From Xenorhabdus eapokensis (lineage in GTDB: Bacteria; Pseudomonadota; Gammaproteobacteria; Enterobacterales; Enterobacteriaceae), in NCBI RefSeq assembly GCF_001908105.1, contig NZ_MKGQ01000018.1, positions 10,737 to 74,736 of the forward strand: DNA of 64,000 bases. Reading direction: 5' to 3'. The position numbers were made by a program, and so were the translations under genes. The notes under the pieces were generated by a model. It was given only the letters and a program-made list of their open reading frames with translations. It did not search any database and was not told where the DNA came from. Positions 1 to 9,194 of the stretch are shown one piece after another; the stretch's first letter is position 1; each line of letters opens with the position of its first letter.

Positions 1-69
1 TAAAATTAATGAGAATATTACCAAGATTCGCCAGCAGAATTTTAGTGAATTAAAATAATTCTATTTTTC

Positions 70-100
70 ATAAAAGACAGAAAATCTTTCTGTCTTTTAT
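70..100. terminator. Hairpin terminator downstream of the OYE gene
   Basis: A perfect 14-bp inverted repeat (ATAAAAGACAGAAA and its complement) with a 3-base loop lies just past the stop of the minus-strand reductase gene. The plus side is followed by a T-rich stretch and the minus side by an A/T-rich one, so it could act in either direction. Confidence 0.7.
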
Positions 101-110
101 GTCAATTTTT

Positions 111-1214
111 TTAAGGATTTGCCTTCAACCAATCGGTATATCCTTTTGCCCCATTACCGTAATAAGCGTCATTATTTGCATCAACCAGTTCAATACCATA
201 GCGTAGACGTTCTACCAAATCGGGATTGGAAATAAACGGACGCCCAAAGGCAATTGCATCCACTTTACCTTCCGCGCGACGGGAAATCGCCATTTCAAGG
301 TCATAATTGTTATTACCGATATAAGCTCCGTCGAACAATGATCTGAGTGCATCCAGATTAATGCCCTCAGGAATATCACGATTTTTCCCCATTGTGCCTT
401 CAACAAAATGGAGATAAGCCAGTTTGAATTTATTGAGTTGTTGAATCAGATAGCTATATGTCGTCATCACATTACTATCAAGTGGAGTGTTTCCTATTTC
501 TGTTGTCACTGGCGACAATCTGATACCAACTCGACCACCACCCCAAATATGGGTTACAGCATCAACAACTTCAAGAATCAATCTGGCTCGGTTTTCAATT
601 GAACCACCGTATTGATCGGTGCGATGGTTAGTTGAATCACGTAGAAACTGTTCTAGGAGATAATTGTTAGCAGAATGAACTTCTACTCCATCAAACCCTG
701 CACGTTTAGCACATTCTGCCGCATGTCTATACTGCTCGATAATATAGGGGATTTCGTTGGTTCCAAGTGCACGCGGTATGGAAGCTCTCTCTATGCCACG
801 ATTGGTAAAAACATTCCCGTCTGTTTCAATAACAGATGGCGCTACCGGTGCTTCTCTATTTGGTTGAAGATCAACGTGTGAGAAACGACCGACATGCCAC
901 AATTGCATGACAATCTTACCACCAGCAACATGAATAGCATCTGTGACTTTTTTCCACCCTGCTACCTGATCTTCTGTCCAGATTCCAGGAGTCATGGCAT
1001 AACCGCGTCCCTGTGCTGAAATATTGGTTGCTTCTGAGATGATTAAACCGGCACTCACACGCTGAACATAATATGTAGCATTAAGTTCATTTTGAACCCC
1101 ATCCTCATTCGTGCGGCCACGTGTTAAAGGTGCCATAACAATACGATTGGAAAGTTCAATTTCTCCTAATTTGGTTGGTGAGAAAAGATCGGTTCTAATA
1201 CTATTATCGATCAT
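111..1214 (-). CDS. Old Yellow Enzyme family NADH:flavin oxidoreductase (NemA-like)
   Basis: A 367-residue FMN-dependent ene-reductase of the Old Yellow Enzyme family, of normal length. The family opening 'LFSPTKLGEIELSNRIVMAP' is near the N terminus. The substrate-binding pair H180/N183 lies in 'GVEVHSANNYLLEQF', and 'YGGSIENRARL' follows. Family members use NAD(P)H to reduce electrophilic alkenes, nitro compounds or N-ethylmaleimide in the cytoplasm. The gene is divergent from a LysR-type regulator 459 bases away, a usual arrangement for an electrophile-responsive reductase, but the pairing is inferred. The physiological substrate cannot be read from the sequence. Confidence 0.9.
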   Translation of the reverse strand: MIDNSIRTDLFSPTKLGEIELSNRIVMAPLTRGRTNEDGVQNELNATYYVQRVSAGLIISEATNISAQGRGYAMTPGIWTEDQVAGWKKVTDAIHVAGGKIVMQLWHVGRFSHVDLQPNREAPVAPSVIETDGNVFTNRGIERASIPRALGTNEIPYIIEQYRHAAECAKRAGFDGVEVHSANNYLLEQFLRDSTNHRTDQYGGSIENRARLILEVVDAVTHIWGGGRVGIRLSPVTTEIGNTPLDSNVMTTYSYLIQQLNKFKLAYLHFVEGTMGKNRDIPEGINLDALRSLFDGAYIGNNNYDLEMAISRRAEGKVDAIAFGRPFISNPDLVERLRYGIELVDANNDAYYGNGAKGYTDWLKANP

Positions 1215-1673
1215 AATATTCCCTATTTTTTATATTGATATAATGGTTCGACCAACACACAAACTTATAACTTTGTAAAATTATAACTTAAGCAGTATAT
1301 ATCAAGAAAATTAATTTCCATCAAATCGCTTATTATGTCTTTTTGTGAAGGAGATCCGAATGAAAGCCCGTGGATTAACGGTATTAATCAGATACTGAAA
1401 CCTATTATTATTGTTCCATTTGATTATCATGATATTGAGCCATACTATGCTAATTCGCAACAATAAATTAGGAATAATGAGCATGCTGTACAAACTTAAA
1501 AGCAATACAACAAGTGGAAGGCTAAATGGTTTTTTAGGTGAATAGTTTGAAGGTAAAGAGAAAAGCGGCGCTTTGTTCGATATCTTTGCGAAAATTACAC
1601 CATTTTCACCCCAATTATCGTTAATATAGGCTGAATTTTTTTAATACACTAATTGACATAGATATTCCTGAGT
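1215..1673. other. Intergenic region between OYE and LysR genes
   Basis: This AT-rich gap of 459 bases must hold the promoters of the divergent reductase and LysR genes. Apart from one short protein-like reading frame (1335-1466) I see no gene in it and no clear operator. Confidence 0.5.
1335..1466 (+). pseudogene. Short protein-like reading frame, possible gene remnant
   Basis: An open frame of 43 codons from ATG to TAA, open back to about 1287, has a composition more like a real protein than random AT-rich DNA ('CEGDPNESPWINGINQIL', then 'VPFDYHDIEPYY'). It has no good ribosome binding site and I recognise no family. It may be the decayed end of a lost gene, or chance. Confidence 0.25.
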
Positions 1674-2585
1674 ATGCGTAGAATGGATCATTTTAGTGGG
1701 ATAACAGCGTTTGTCACAACAGCAAAACTAGGGAGTTTTACTGCTGCGGCAGAACGTCTTGGTTTGACAAAATCTGCTGTAGGTAAAAGTGTCGGGCGAC
1801 TTGAAGATCGCTTAGGAATTAAGCTTTTTCAACGTTCAACACGAAGTTTGAGTTTGACACCTGATGGAGAAGCCTTCCTGATAAATTGCCAAAGCGCTAT
1901 TGATATTCTTGAACAGGCTGAATCTACACTGACCTCACATATTGCCCATCCTTCAGGACGGCTCCGCATTGATTTACCCGCTGCTTTTGGTCGTCAGAGG
2001 ATACTTCCTGCGCTGTTAAAAATTGCCCATGATTATCCTGAATTATCACTGACTGTTTCATTCAGTGAGCGCTTTGTTGATTTGATTGAAGAAGGCATTG
2101 ATCTTGCTGTACGTATTGGTGAACTTTCTGACAGTAGTGGTCTGGTTGCCCGTAGATTAACGACCCAAAAACTCGTTATTTGTGTAGCGCCAGAGTATTT
2201 ATCTCTTAACAATGAACCTAAAATTCCCGAAGAATTAAGCCAACATCGATGTATCGTGGGATTTCGTAGGAACCAGCCAATATCTTGGTTATTGAAGGAA
2301 AAGAACGGTAAGGTAAAACGTTATACTCCACCAGCAACTTATGAATTTTCTGATGGAGATGCAATGTTGGAGGCTGTTCTTGCAGGGTGTGGTTTTGCAC
2401 AACTTCCATTATGGATGGTGGGAAAATACCTTGAAAGTGGCGAACTCAGAGAGGTATTACCAGAATATTCAGGTATAGAAATCCCAATTAACGCATTATG
2501 GCCGCAAAACCGTCAGTTGTTACCCAAAATACGCTATGTCGTAGACACTCTGGTTGAAATGGCGGAAAGCGGCTTGTTGAATTAA
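1674..2585 (+). CDS. LysR-family transcriptional regulator
   Basis: A 303-residue LysR-type regulator. The N-terminal winged helix-turn-helix is clear ('FTAAAERLGLTKSAVGKSVGRL', residues about 22-43, then 'RLGIKLFQRSTRSLSLT'), followed by a periplasmic-binding-protein-like effector domain. It resembles the LysR subgroup that controls small oxidoreductases and efflux pumps. The start could be ATG 1674 or ATG 1683; the second gives the more usual 'MDHFSGI' beginning, and neither has a strong ribosome binding site. The 3' end overlaps the convergent MFS gene by four bases. Likely targets are the neighbouring reductase and/or MFS pump (inferred from position). Confidence 0.88.
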   Translation: MRRMDHFSGITAFVTTAKLGSFTAAAERLGLTKSAVGKSVGRLEDRLGIKLFQRSTRSLSLTPDGEAFLINCQSAIDILEQAESTLTSHIAHPSGRLRIDLPAAFGRQRILPALLKIAHDYPELSLTVSFSERFVDLIEEGIDLAVRIGELSDSSGLVARRLTTQKLVICVAPEYLSLNNEPKIPEELSQHRCIVGFRRNQPISWLLKEKNGKVKRYTPPATYEFSDGDAMLEAVLAGCGFAQLPLWMVGKYLESGELREVLPEYSGIEIPINALWPQNRQLLPKIRYVVDTLVEMAESGLLN

Positions 2586-3718
2586 TTTTTAAGGTAAATA
2601 CTGAAAAAAGCTATTAAAGAAAAGAGAATGCTGCTCAGAAAAATTGCGTGTACGCCGAATTGAGCAAGAAACCACCCTCCAGCCACAGATCCAATAGTAA
2701 TACCTAAATTAGAAAAAGAAATATAAAGGCTGTTAGCAAATTCCGGTGCTTCATTTGCTTCCCGCATAAGCCATGTCTGGCTGACCACCAGCCCAGCAGA
2801 ATGCAGCCCACCCCAGAAAACGGTTAGTACACACATTACTATCGGTAAGGATCCAAAATACCAGATTTGAATATAGAGAATAATTAATAAAATGGGATAG
2901 ACATAGGTTGTCATCACAACATTTTTTTGCAGCAAACCACTAAAAACAAAATTGCCTATAAATCCACAAATACCAAATAGTATTAAAATTATACCGATAG
3001 AATTTTTATTAAACTGAGTGATTTTTGCTAGATAATCAGCTATATAGCTGAAATTTGAAAACATCGCAGAAAAAATCAATATCACGGTAGAAATCGTTAG
3101 CCACAACTTCCCCTTACACAACACACGTAATTGTTCGATACTAACACTACGTTTTATAGCGGGAAGAGAAGGGACAAACAAGAGAATACCAATGAAAGCC
3201 AGAGAACAAGTAATTGCACCAAAATAAAACGCTGCGCTAAGTGATAGATGTTCAGCTATAAATGAACTCATAGGCATTCCTAACACCATTCCCACCGTGA
3301 CTCCAGCAAAAACTGTTGCTATTGCTCCTGCACTTTTTTCTTTAGGAACGGCATTGGCTGCAATCACAAGAGCAATAGCAAAGAAAACTGCATGTACCAA
3401 CCCTGGAAGTATCCTGAATAGCAGCATCAAATTAAAGATATCTGTTGTAGCATATATTAGGTTAGAAACGATAAATATAAAGAGAATAATAAGAAGAACG
3501 TATTTCTTGTTATATCCAGAGAGCATCAGAGTAAAAAATGGTCCCGTTACAGCTACCACAATGGCATAAATACTTACCAGAAAACCAACCTGAGTTGGCG
3601 TCACATGCAATTGTGCTTCAAGTTGTGGTAGCAATCCAATAACGGCTATTTCGGTAGTAATAACCCCAAAAACTGCAATTGATAAAGCTAACAGCAGGAC
3701 AGAACTTTTATTTTGCAT
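2582..3718 (-). CDS. MFS drug/sugar efflux transporter (DHA1, AraJ/SotB-like)
   Basis: A 378-residue hydrophobic protein with about 12 membrane segments judged by eye. The beginning 'TTEIAVIGLLPQLEAQLHVT' and the 'GVTVGMVLGMP' segment are typical of the DHA1 branch of the major facilitator superfamily (AraJ/SotB/YdhP type proton-driven exporters). It converges on the LysR gene with a four-base stop overlap, so the two may be functionally linked. Substrate unknown. Confidence 0.85.
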   Translation of the reverse strand: MQNKSSVLLLALSIAVFGVITTEIAVIGLLPQLEAQLHVTPTQVGFLVSIYAIVVAVTGPFFTLMLSGYNKKYVLLIILFIFIVSNLIYATTDIFNLMLLFRILPGLVHAVFFAIALVIAANAVPKEKSAGAIATVFAGVTVGMVLGMPMSSFIAEHLSLSAAFYFGAITCSLAFIGILLFVPSLPAIKRSVSIEQLRVLCKGKLWLTISTVILIFSAMFSNFSYIADYLAKITQFNKNSIGIILILFGICGFIGNFVFSGLLQKNVVMTTYVYPILLIILYIQIWYFGSLPIVMCVLTVFWGGLHSAGLVVSQTWLMREANEAPEFANSLYISFSNLGITIGSVAGGWFLAQFGVHAIFLSSILFSLIAFFSIYLKN

Positions 3719-3882
3719 AATGGAATCTATTCAGCTTTAAAGAGGTGAGTAATATGATGACAAACCTCCAATAAGAACAGAAGGATACTTTCATCTACTG
3801 TTTGTAGACATAATTTCCTCAATGATTTTTTATAAATTTAAAGCCGCAATGTTGCAGCTTTAATAGGTTAGTTAGATAAAAT

Positions 3883-4293
3883 CTATAAAGAAATATTTTT
3901 GACGATGTTTTCCATTACCTTAAATTCGAATACAACAATTTCCATATCTGGCGAAAAATCTCCTATCCTCTCAAAAAAACGTTGATGTTCTACTTGCCAA
4001 TGAAACAAGCTCCTATCTCCCTCACCTTCTTTCCATGCCAATTCATCGGTCATTTCAGAAAATTGCATTAAGTGCATGGCCGTGATTATGACAATACAAA
4101 CTGGATTTTCTTTACTGTCGAAGACAATATAGTGATTGCCAACTGTAATTTTACTATCGTCCGATTCATAAGAGTGGAAAGAGCAAGTCGTTGCTGTTTT
4201 TATGCCCTTGGCAACCAACTTAGCCAATTCATCATGCATGGAAGGAGAGTCACCAAATACCCAATGCCCTGATATAACTTTATTTGTTTTCAT
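3883..4293 (-). CDS. ASCH domain protein
   Basis: A 136-residue protein whose N-terminal half reads as an ASCH (RNA-binding, PUA-like) domain: 'WVFGDSPSMHDELAKLVAKG' followed by 'KTATTCSFHSYE', the usual K-x-A-T nucleotide-pocket segment. ASCH proteins are small RNA-binding or amidohydrolase-like proteins, and some hydrolyse N4-acetylcytidine. The catalytic assignment here is open. It stands alone between the MFS and copper genes. Confidence 0.7.
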   Translation of the reverse strand: MKTNKVISGHWVFGDSPSMHDELAKLVAKGIKTATTCSFHSYESDDSKITVGNHYIVFDSKENPVCIVIITAMHLMQFSEMTDELAWKEGEGDRSLFHWQVEHQRFFERIGDFSPDMEIVVFEFKVMENIVKNISL

Positions 4294-4409
4294 ATTATCT
4301 CGCAGATGCTCTTGATGCTCTTTAAACCAACAAATTTTCGTTTTTACCCAAAAAATACTTTAACAACCCTCACCCCAAATGCAGTAAAATTAGCCCTCAA
4401 TCGTAGAAA

Positions 4410-4829
4410 TTGATCCGGATCATTAGCTTGTTATCGCTTTTTCGCCTCTCACAAAGCCGAACAACCGCCATTATCGCTGTACTGGCGATTTTGATGTTGT
4501 TCATTGCACCAGTGGTGTCAAAAACGCTGGAGCACCACCGTGAAGGAATAAAAAGCGAGATCAATCACCGTATGTCTGTGTCCGATATGCAATCGGCTCA
4601 CACTATGCATCATCATGGTGCGGATCATGTTCATATAGGATTGATGGATGATATCGCTTGTGGTTACTGCCAGCTTCTGATTAATTTGCCTTTATTAGCG
4701 GGTGGTTTTGTTCCTTTTATTCTGCTGCTACTAATCGTATCCCGAACACCACCAGCATCGCGCTTCGTTGGCCCAATTATCCGGCTGTTTTACGGCGAAT
4801 CACAACCACGCGCCCCACCCCATAATTAG
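4410..4829 (+). CDS. DUF2946 family protein, copper-linked
   Basis: A 139-residue protein with an N-terminal hydrophobic helix (residues about 18-37), a His/Met-rich central loop ('MQSAHTMHHHGADHVH'), then 'DDIACGYCQLLINLP' and a second membrane helix. This matches DUF2946, which often sits next to copper-responsive genes. The start chosen is TTG 4410 because it keeps the whole first helix; no strong ribosome binding site is visible. It precedes the TonB-dependent copper receptor in the same direction, so joint expression is likely. The CxxC and His/Met loop suggest metal binding, which is inference. Confidence 0.75.
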   Translation: MIRIISLLSLFRLSQSRTTAIIAVLAILMLFIAPVVSKTLEHHREGIKSEINHRMSVSDMQSAHTMHHHGADHVHIGLMDDIACGYCQLLINLPLLAGGFVPFILLLLIVSRTPPASRFVGPIIRLFYGESQPRAPPHN

Positions 4830-4906
4830 TCTGCTTGAAATAAACCATTTTATTTTCTTTGCCTTACACAGTTTATACGGCAAGTTTGCTAATTAAGGGA
4901 TCTTTT

Positions 4907-6910
4907 ATGTCTGCTACACAACTATTTCGTATATCACCTCTGACAGCGGCTTTAGCTATCGCACTCGCCATGCCAACTATCGCTTGGGCTGCCAATATGG
5001 AACAAGATACCAAAGAAACCCGCATTGCCAGTGATCACAATAATGAAACGGTGATCACTGTAACTGCACCAGCAATTTCACCCCTTGAGGTAGCTTCTTC
5101 ACTAAAAACACCCCGCCAACCAGTGCCTGCTAGTGATGGTTCTGATTACCTGAAAACCATTCCGGGTTTTTCACAGATCCGTAACGGTGGTACTAATGGC
5201 GATCCCGTATTTCGTGGCATGTTTGGTTCTCGTCTGAGAATGTTAATTGATGACAGTGAAATACTGGGCTCTTGCGGTGGACGTATGGATGCGCCGAGTT
5301 CTTATATTTCACCAGAGAATTATGATGTTTTGAGTTTAGTCAAAGGCCCACAAACCGTACTTTGGGGACCAGGTAATTCAGCGGGAACTATTCGTTTCGA
5401 GCGTGTTCGTCCTCAGTTTGAACAATTTGGCGCTCAAGGTAATGTCAGCACAGTGGTGGGTTCTAATCGCCGTTGGGATGGTAATGCTGATCTCAGTATT
5501 GGCAATCAACAGGGTTATATCCGTTTGATCGGAAATAAATCTCGTTCCAATGATTATAAAGATGGTGATGGCAATCGCGTTCCTTCCCGCTGGGATAAAT
5601 GGAATACCGATATCGCCTTAGGTTGGACACCTGATGAAGATACATTACTGGAATTAAACGCTGGACAAGGTGATGGTGAAGCACGTTACGCCACACGAGG
5701 CATGGACGGTTCTCAATTCAAGCGCAAAAGTCTTGGCGTGCGTTTTGAAAAAACTAACATTGGTGAGGTGTTTGATAAATTCGAATCCAATTTTTATTAC
5801 AATTACACCGATCATGTGATGGATAACTATTCCATGCGTCATTCAAAAAAGAAAATGGTCTCAGAACCCGATCGCCTGACAATGGGTGGCCGTATGATGG
5901 GAAGTTGGATATGGGAAGATTTCAAGTTACAGAGCGGTGTGGATATGCAAACCAATATTCACCGTACCAATACCGATCGTAAAATGGCTGAAGCTGAAAG
6001 AAATGGGTGGATGAAAAACGCCCGTTTCCGTGATTACGGTATTTTTGGTGAGTTGACCTGGGAGGCAACAGAGCAAAGTAAAGTTATCGGTGGTGCGCGT
6101 TTCGATCGTGCAACAGCATATAAATATGCCACCCAACAAGAACGTAAAGAAAACCTGCCTGCGGGCTTTATTCGGTTTGAACATAACCTGAAAAATACCC
6201 CTGTGATGCTCTATACAGGTATTGGTCATACCGAACGTTTTCCTGATTACTGGGAATTGTTTTCAGGTAAAGCAGGTGCAAGTGCCTTCACTGGTATAAA
6301 GCCAGAAAAAACGACCCAGTTGGATATCGGTGCGCAATATAATGATAATCGCCTGAAAGGTTGGATATCAGCGTATGTGGGTAAGGTGAATGACTTTATC
6401 CTGTTCGATTATAGCAACAAGAACTCCCTCGCTCGCAATGTGAGTGCTACTATTATGGGCGGAGAAACGGGGATTGCTTATAAGTTTAATGAACATTGGA
6501 AAACTGATGCCAGCCTGGCGTATTCCTGGGCGCAAAATACCACTCATCATCGTCCCTTGCCGCAGATCCCACCTCTGGAAGCTCGTTTCGGCTTAACCTG
6601 GGAACATGGCGACTGGACTAGCAGCGGTTTGCTACGCCTGGTAAATAGCCAGCATCGAGTGGCAATCAATGAAGGCAACGTTGTAGGCAAAGACTTTGAT
6701 CGTAGTAAAGACTTCGCCATTCTATCTGCAAATGCAACCTATAAGGTGACCAAAAATGTTCAAATAAGTGCCGGTGTTGATAACATTTTTGATAAAACTT
6801 ATAGCGAGCACCTTAACTTAGCGGGAAATCAAGGCTTTGGTTATTCCGGTAATACGGCAGTAAACGAGCCTGGACGTACTTATTGGGCAAGAATGAATGT
6901 TAAATTCTAA
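4907..6910 (+). CDS. TonB-dependent copper receptor (OprC/NosA-like)
   Basis: A 667-residue outer-membrane receptor. After a signal peptide ending 'IAWAA' come the plug domain ('SDYLKTIPGFSQIRNGGTNG', 'FRGMFGSRLRMLIDD') and a 22-strand-type barrel ending in 'YWARMNVKF' with a terminal Phe. The plug text matches the TonB-copper receptor family (OprC in Pseudomonas, NosA), which imports copper. The start is ATG 4907, preceded by AAGGGA, rather than the upstream in-frame TTG at 4859. It follows the DUF2946 gene, forming a copper-uptake module. A metal-responsive promoter is expected but no site was identified. Confidence 0.9.
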   Translation: MSATQLFRISPLTAALAIALAMPTIAWAANMEQDTKETRIASDHNNETVITVTAPAISPLEVASSLKTPRQPVPASDGSDYLKTIPGFSQIRNGGTNGDPVFRGMFGSRLRMLIDDSEILGSCGGRMDAPSSYISPENYDVLSLVKGPQTVLWGPGNSAGTIRFERVRPQFEQFGAQGNVSTVVGSNRRWDGNADLSIGNQQGYIRLIGNKSRSNDYKDGDGNRVPSRWDKWNTDIALGWTPDEDTLLELNAGQGDGEARYATRGMDGSQFKRKSLGVRFEKTNIGEVFDKFESNFYYNYTDHVMDNYSMRHSKKKMVSEPDRLTMGGRMMGSWIWEDFKLQSGVDMQTNIHRTNTDRKMAEAERNGWMKNARFRDYGIFGELTWEATEQSKVIGGARFDRATAYKYATQQERKENLPAGFIRFEHNLKNTPVMLYTGIGHTERFPDYWELFSGKAGASAFTGIKPEKTTQLDIGAQYNDNRLKGWISAYVGKVNDFILFDYSNKNSLARNVSATIMGGETGIAYKFNEHWKTDASLAYSWAQNTTHHRPLPQIPPLEARFGLTWEHGDWTSSGLLRLVNSQHRVAINEGNVVGKDFDRSKDFAILSANATYKVTKNVQISAGVDNIFDKTYSEHLNLAGNQGFGYSGNTAVNEPGRTYWARMNVKF

Positions 6911-6932
6911 TATCCTCTATTCTTAAACCGCT

Positions 6933-6958
6933 CTCGCCCTGATTTATGTCAGGGTGAG
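6933..6958. terminator. Terminator between copper receptor and MarR gene
   Basis: A 10-bp inverted repeat, CTCGCCCTGA/TCAGGGTGAG with a 6-base loop, is followed by GTCTTTT on the plus strand. It overlaps the stop codon of the convergent MarR gene, so it probably ends copper receptor transcription. Confidence 0.7.
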
Positions 6959-7452
6959 TCTTTTGGGGCTGACTCATTGTCCAGTAACCAATGCCGTAGC
7001 AGTGTTGTAAGCTGCTCTTGTTGAGTTTCTGTCAATGGCTTGAGAATCGCTTTTTGGTTCTCCAAATGGCTTTCCACTGCTTTGTCTATCAATGCTCTTC
7101 CTTCTGGAGTCAGAAAAATTTTGCAACTCCGGCGGTCTTCTTCATTAGCAATACGCCCAATCAATCCTCGCTGTACCATATGTTCAATACGAGTACTCAT
7201 TGCTCCTGAAGTTAACATAACGGATTGATATAGCTCAGTAGGTGTAATGGGTATATTATTACGCCGTAGTGTCGCAAGGATATCAAATTCTATAGCGCTT
7301 AGGCCGTGTTCTTTGAAAGCATGTTGTAAGCGTTGTTCAATGATTTTATTTATACGACATAACCGCCCAATGACGCCTATCGACGACGGATCAAGGTCTG
7401 GGCGCTGTTGTTCCCACTGTATCATTAATCGGTCAACGTGATCGTACTTCAT
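6949..7452 (-). CDS. MarR-family transcriptional regulator
   Basis: A 167-residue MarR-type repressor. It has the family's N-terminal dimerisation helix, then a winged helix ('LSAIEFDILATLRRN', 'TPTELYQSVMLTSGAMSTRI') and the wing ('EDRRSCKIFLTPEGRALIDKA'). These proteins usually repress a divergent efflux or redox gene and release DNA on binding a phenolic compound or on oxidation. Here the divergent genes are a DMT exporter and an FMN reductase, 173 bases away across a gap with repeated operator-like elements. Confidence 0.9.
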   Translation of the reverse strand: MKYDHVDRLMIQWEQQRPDLDPSSIGVIGRLCRINKIIEQRLQHAFKEHGLSAIEFDILATLRRNNIPITPTELYQSVMLTSGAMSTRIEHMVQRGLIGRIANEEDRRSCKIFLTPEGRALIDKAVESHLENQKAILKPLTETQQEQLTTLLRHWLLDNESAPKDSP

Positions 7453-7481
7453 GCTTTCTCCCTATCCATTTATTTCGACAA

Positions 7482-7543
7482 AAAGATACTTGATAAAAAT
7501 CAATTAGGCTATTATTTTAATTTACCTTTACATAAAGATACTT
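7482..7543. promoter_or_regulatory. Operator-like elements between marR and DMT genes
   Basis: A perfect palindrome TTGAT-AAAA-ATCAA lies at 7490-7503, about 40 bases upstream of the MarR start. The 10-mer AAAGATACTT occurs twice, at 7482-7491 and 7534-7543. The palindrome fits a MarR-type operator by position. It also equals the FNR consensus TTGATNNNNATCAA exactly, so oxygen control is an alternative. Confidence 0.5.
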
Positions 7544-7625
7544 TTATTGATGATATTTTGAAGCTAGCAAGTACTAAGAGAGTGATACACAGGATAAAAA
7601 ATGAATAAATTGGAAGGACAGCAAC

Positions 7626-8513
7626 ATGTCAGAAATTAGATCTCTCCAGAATATTTTACTGACTGCATTAGCCCCAATTGTTTGGGGAAGCACCTACATT
7701 ATTACGACAGAAGTATTGCCACCCAATATGCCTTTACTGGCTTCTACCATCAGAGCGTTACCTGCCGGTATATTATTACTGTTGATTTGCCGTACCATGC
7801 CCAAAGGAATTTGGTGGTTACGTATTATGGTACTGAGCTTACTCAACATCGGTGCTTTCTTCTATTTTCTCTTTGTTGCGGCAGGATATCTTCCAGGAGG
7901 AACGGCATCATTAATCATGGCTTGCCAACCCATAATTGTTATATTGTTAAGCACTTGTATATTGAAAACTTCCCTCACAATAAAACACATTATTTCGTCG
8001 ATATTGGGCGTTATTGGGATCAGTTTATTAGTATTGAATTCAACCATTAGTCTAAATTGGCAAGGCGTTGTTGCGGGTTTCGCAGGATGTGGTTGTATGG
8101 CTTTTGGGGTTGTACTGACGAAATATTGGAACCGCCCCGCCAATTTATCATTACTCAGTTTTACCGGCTGGCAATTAACTCTTGGAGGATTAATGTTATT
8201 GCCTGTCGCTATTTCCATAGAAGGTTTACCACAGCATCTTACCGTAACCAATATGCTTGGCTACGGCTATTTATGCATAATCGGTGCAGTGTTTTCTTAT
8301 ATTATTTGGTTTCGAGGAATTGAAAAATTACCTGTTGTGACAATCTCTTTTTTGGGATTTCTCAGTGCATTATCTGCTTGTATTTTAGGGTATTTTTTTC
8401 TAAAACAAACTTTTTCCTTGCTACAAATGTTCGGGACATGCACGATCATTATCGCTGTTTGGCTTTCTATTTCCCGAAATCAGACAGAAAAAACTAATAA
8501 TCCTACAGTTTAA
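7626..8513 (+). CDS. EamA/DMT-superfamily exporter
   Basis: A 295-residue protein with about ten membrane helices in two EamA repeats. The first begins 'LAPIVWGSTYIITTEVLPP' and the second near 'WQGVVAGFAGCGCMAFGVVL'. DMT exporters of this type (RhaT/YdcZ/YedA relatives) pump amino acids or metabolites across the inner membrane. A ribosome binding site (GGAAGGA) precedes the start. It is divergent from the MarR gene and 29 bases upstream of the FMN reductase, so the two form an operon probably under that regulator. Substrate unknown. Confidence 0.87.
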   Translation: MSEIRSLQNILLTALAPIVWGSTYIITTEVLPPNMPLLASTIRALPAGILLLLICRTMPKGIWWLRIMVLSLLNIGAFFYFLFVAAGYLPGGTASLIMACQPIIVILLSTCILKTSLTIKHIISSILGVIGISLLVLNSTISLNWQGVVAGFAGCGCMAFGVVLTKYWNRPANLSLLSFTGWQLTLGGLMLLPVAISIEGLPQHLTVTNMLGYGYLCIIGAVFSYIIWFRGIEKLPVVTISFLGFLSALSACILGYFFLKQTFSLLQMFGTCTIIIAVWLSISRNQTEKTNNPTV

Positions 8514-8542
8514 TTATCTATTAAAAAATAACAGGAAAATCA

Positions 8543-9139
8543 ATGAAGCTTACTATAATTTCAGGCAGTCAACGCCCAGACTCGCTCAGCCAACGTGTAG
8601 CTCGTTATTTGCAAAAATTAAGTAGTGAATATAGATTTACTGAAATAGAGCTTCTGGATCTCTCCAGTGTAGAATTGCCATTACATGATGGTTATACAAC
8701 AGATATATCAGCGGAATCTCATCCCTGGCAGCCAATTGCACACCATTTAAGAGAGAGCAAGGCATTTATCTTTGTCACTCCAGAATGGCATGGAATGTCA
8801 ACTCCGGCGTTGAAAAACCTTCTATTACATTGTTCTATAGCAGAATTAGGCCATAAACCAGCATTATTGGCGAGTGTATCAAGTGGAATTAACGGTGTTT
8901 ATCCTCTTTGTGAATTACGGATGGTAGGCTTTAAAAATAATCATGTTTGTTTTTTACCTGACCATTTAATTTTTCGTCAGGGGGAAAGTTTGATTTCAAA
9001 CGATCTGATTTGTAACGATGAGAAGTTTGAAAGCCGCGTTAACTATACGCTGAAACTTCTTAAATCTTATGCTAAAGCACTGGAGCAGGTTCGTGAAGAT
9101 GTTGGCGAAGAAAGTGAAAATTATCTGTATGGTATGTAA
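8543..9139 (+). CDS. NADPH-dependent FMN reductase family protein
   Basis: A 198-residue flavodoxin-fold protein. The phosphate-binding loop 'ISGSQRPDSLSQRVARYL' is at the N terminus and the family motif 'TPEWHGMSTPALKNLL' is near residue 80. Such enzymes reduce FMN, quinones or azo compounds with NAD(P)H. It follows the DMT exporter closely in the same direction. Together with MarR control this suggests a quinone/phenolic detoxification or export cassette (inference). Confidence 0.87.
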   Translation: MKLTIISGSQRPDSLSQRVARYLQKLSSEYRFTEIELLDLSSVELPLHDGYTTDISAESHPWQPIAHHLRESKAFIFVTPEWHGMSTPALKNLLLHCSIAELGHKPALLASVSSGINGVYPLCELRMVGFKNNHVCFLPDHLIFRQGESLISNDLICNDEKFESRVNYTLKLLKSYAKALEQVREDVGEESENYLYGM

Positions 9140-9170
9140 ATAAAAAATATTCAGTTCCTTATGCATAAAG

Positions 9171-9194
9171 CTCGGCTCAAAAGTTTGAGCCGAG
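9171..9194. terminator. Hairpin after the FMN reductase gene
   Basis: CTCGGCTCAA/TTGAGCCGAG is a 10-bp perfect stem about 30 bases past the reductase stop. The following bases lack a clean T run, so termination strength is uncertain. Confidence 0.5.

Noticed and set aside
5927..6229. 100-codon minus-strand frame inside the copper receptor gene
   Set aside because: It is antisense to a conserved receptor and shows no motif or ribosome binding site.
8057..8323. 88-codon plus-strand frame inside the DMT exporter gene
   Set aside because: It is a shifted frame of the exporter.
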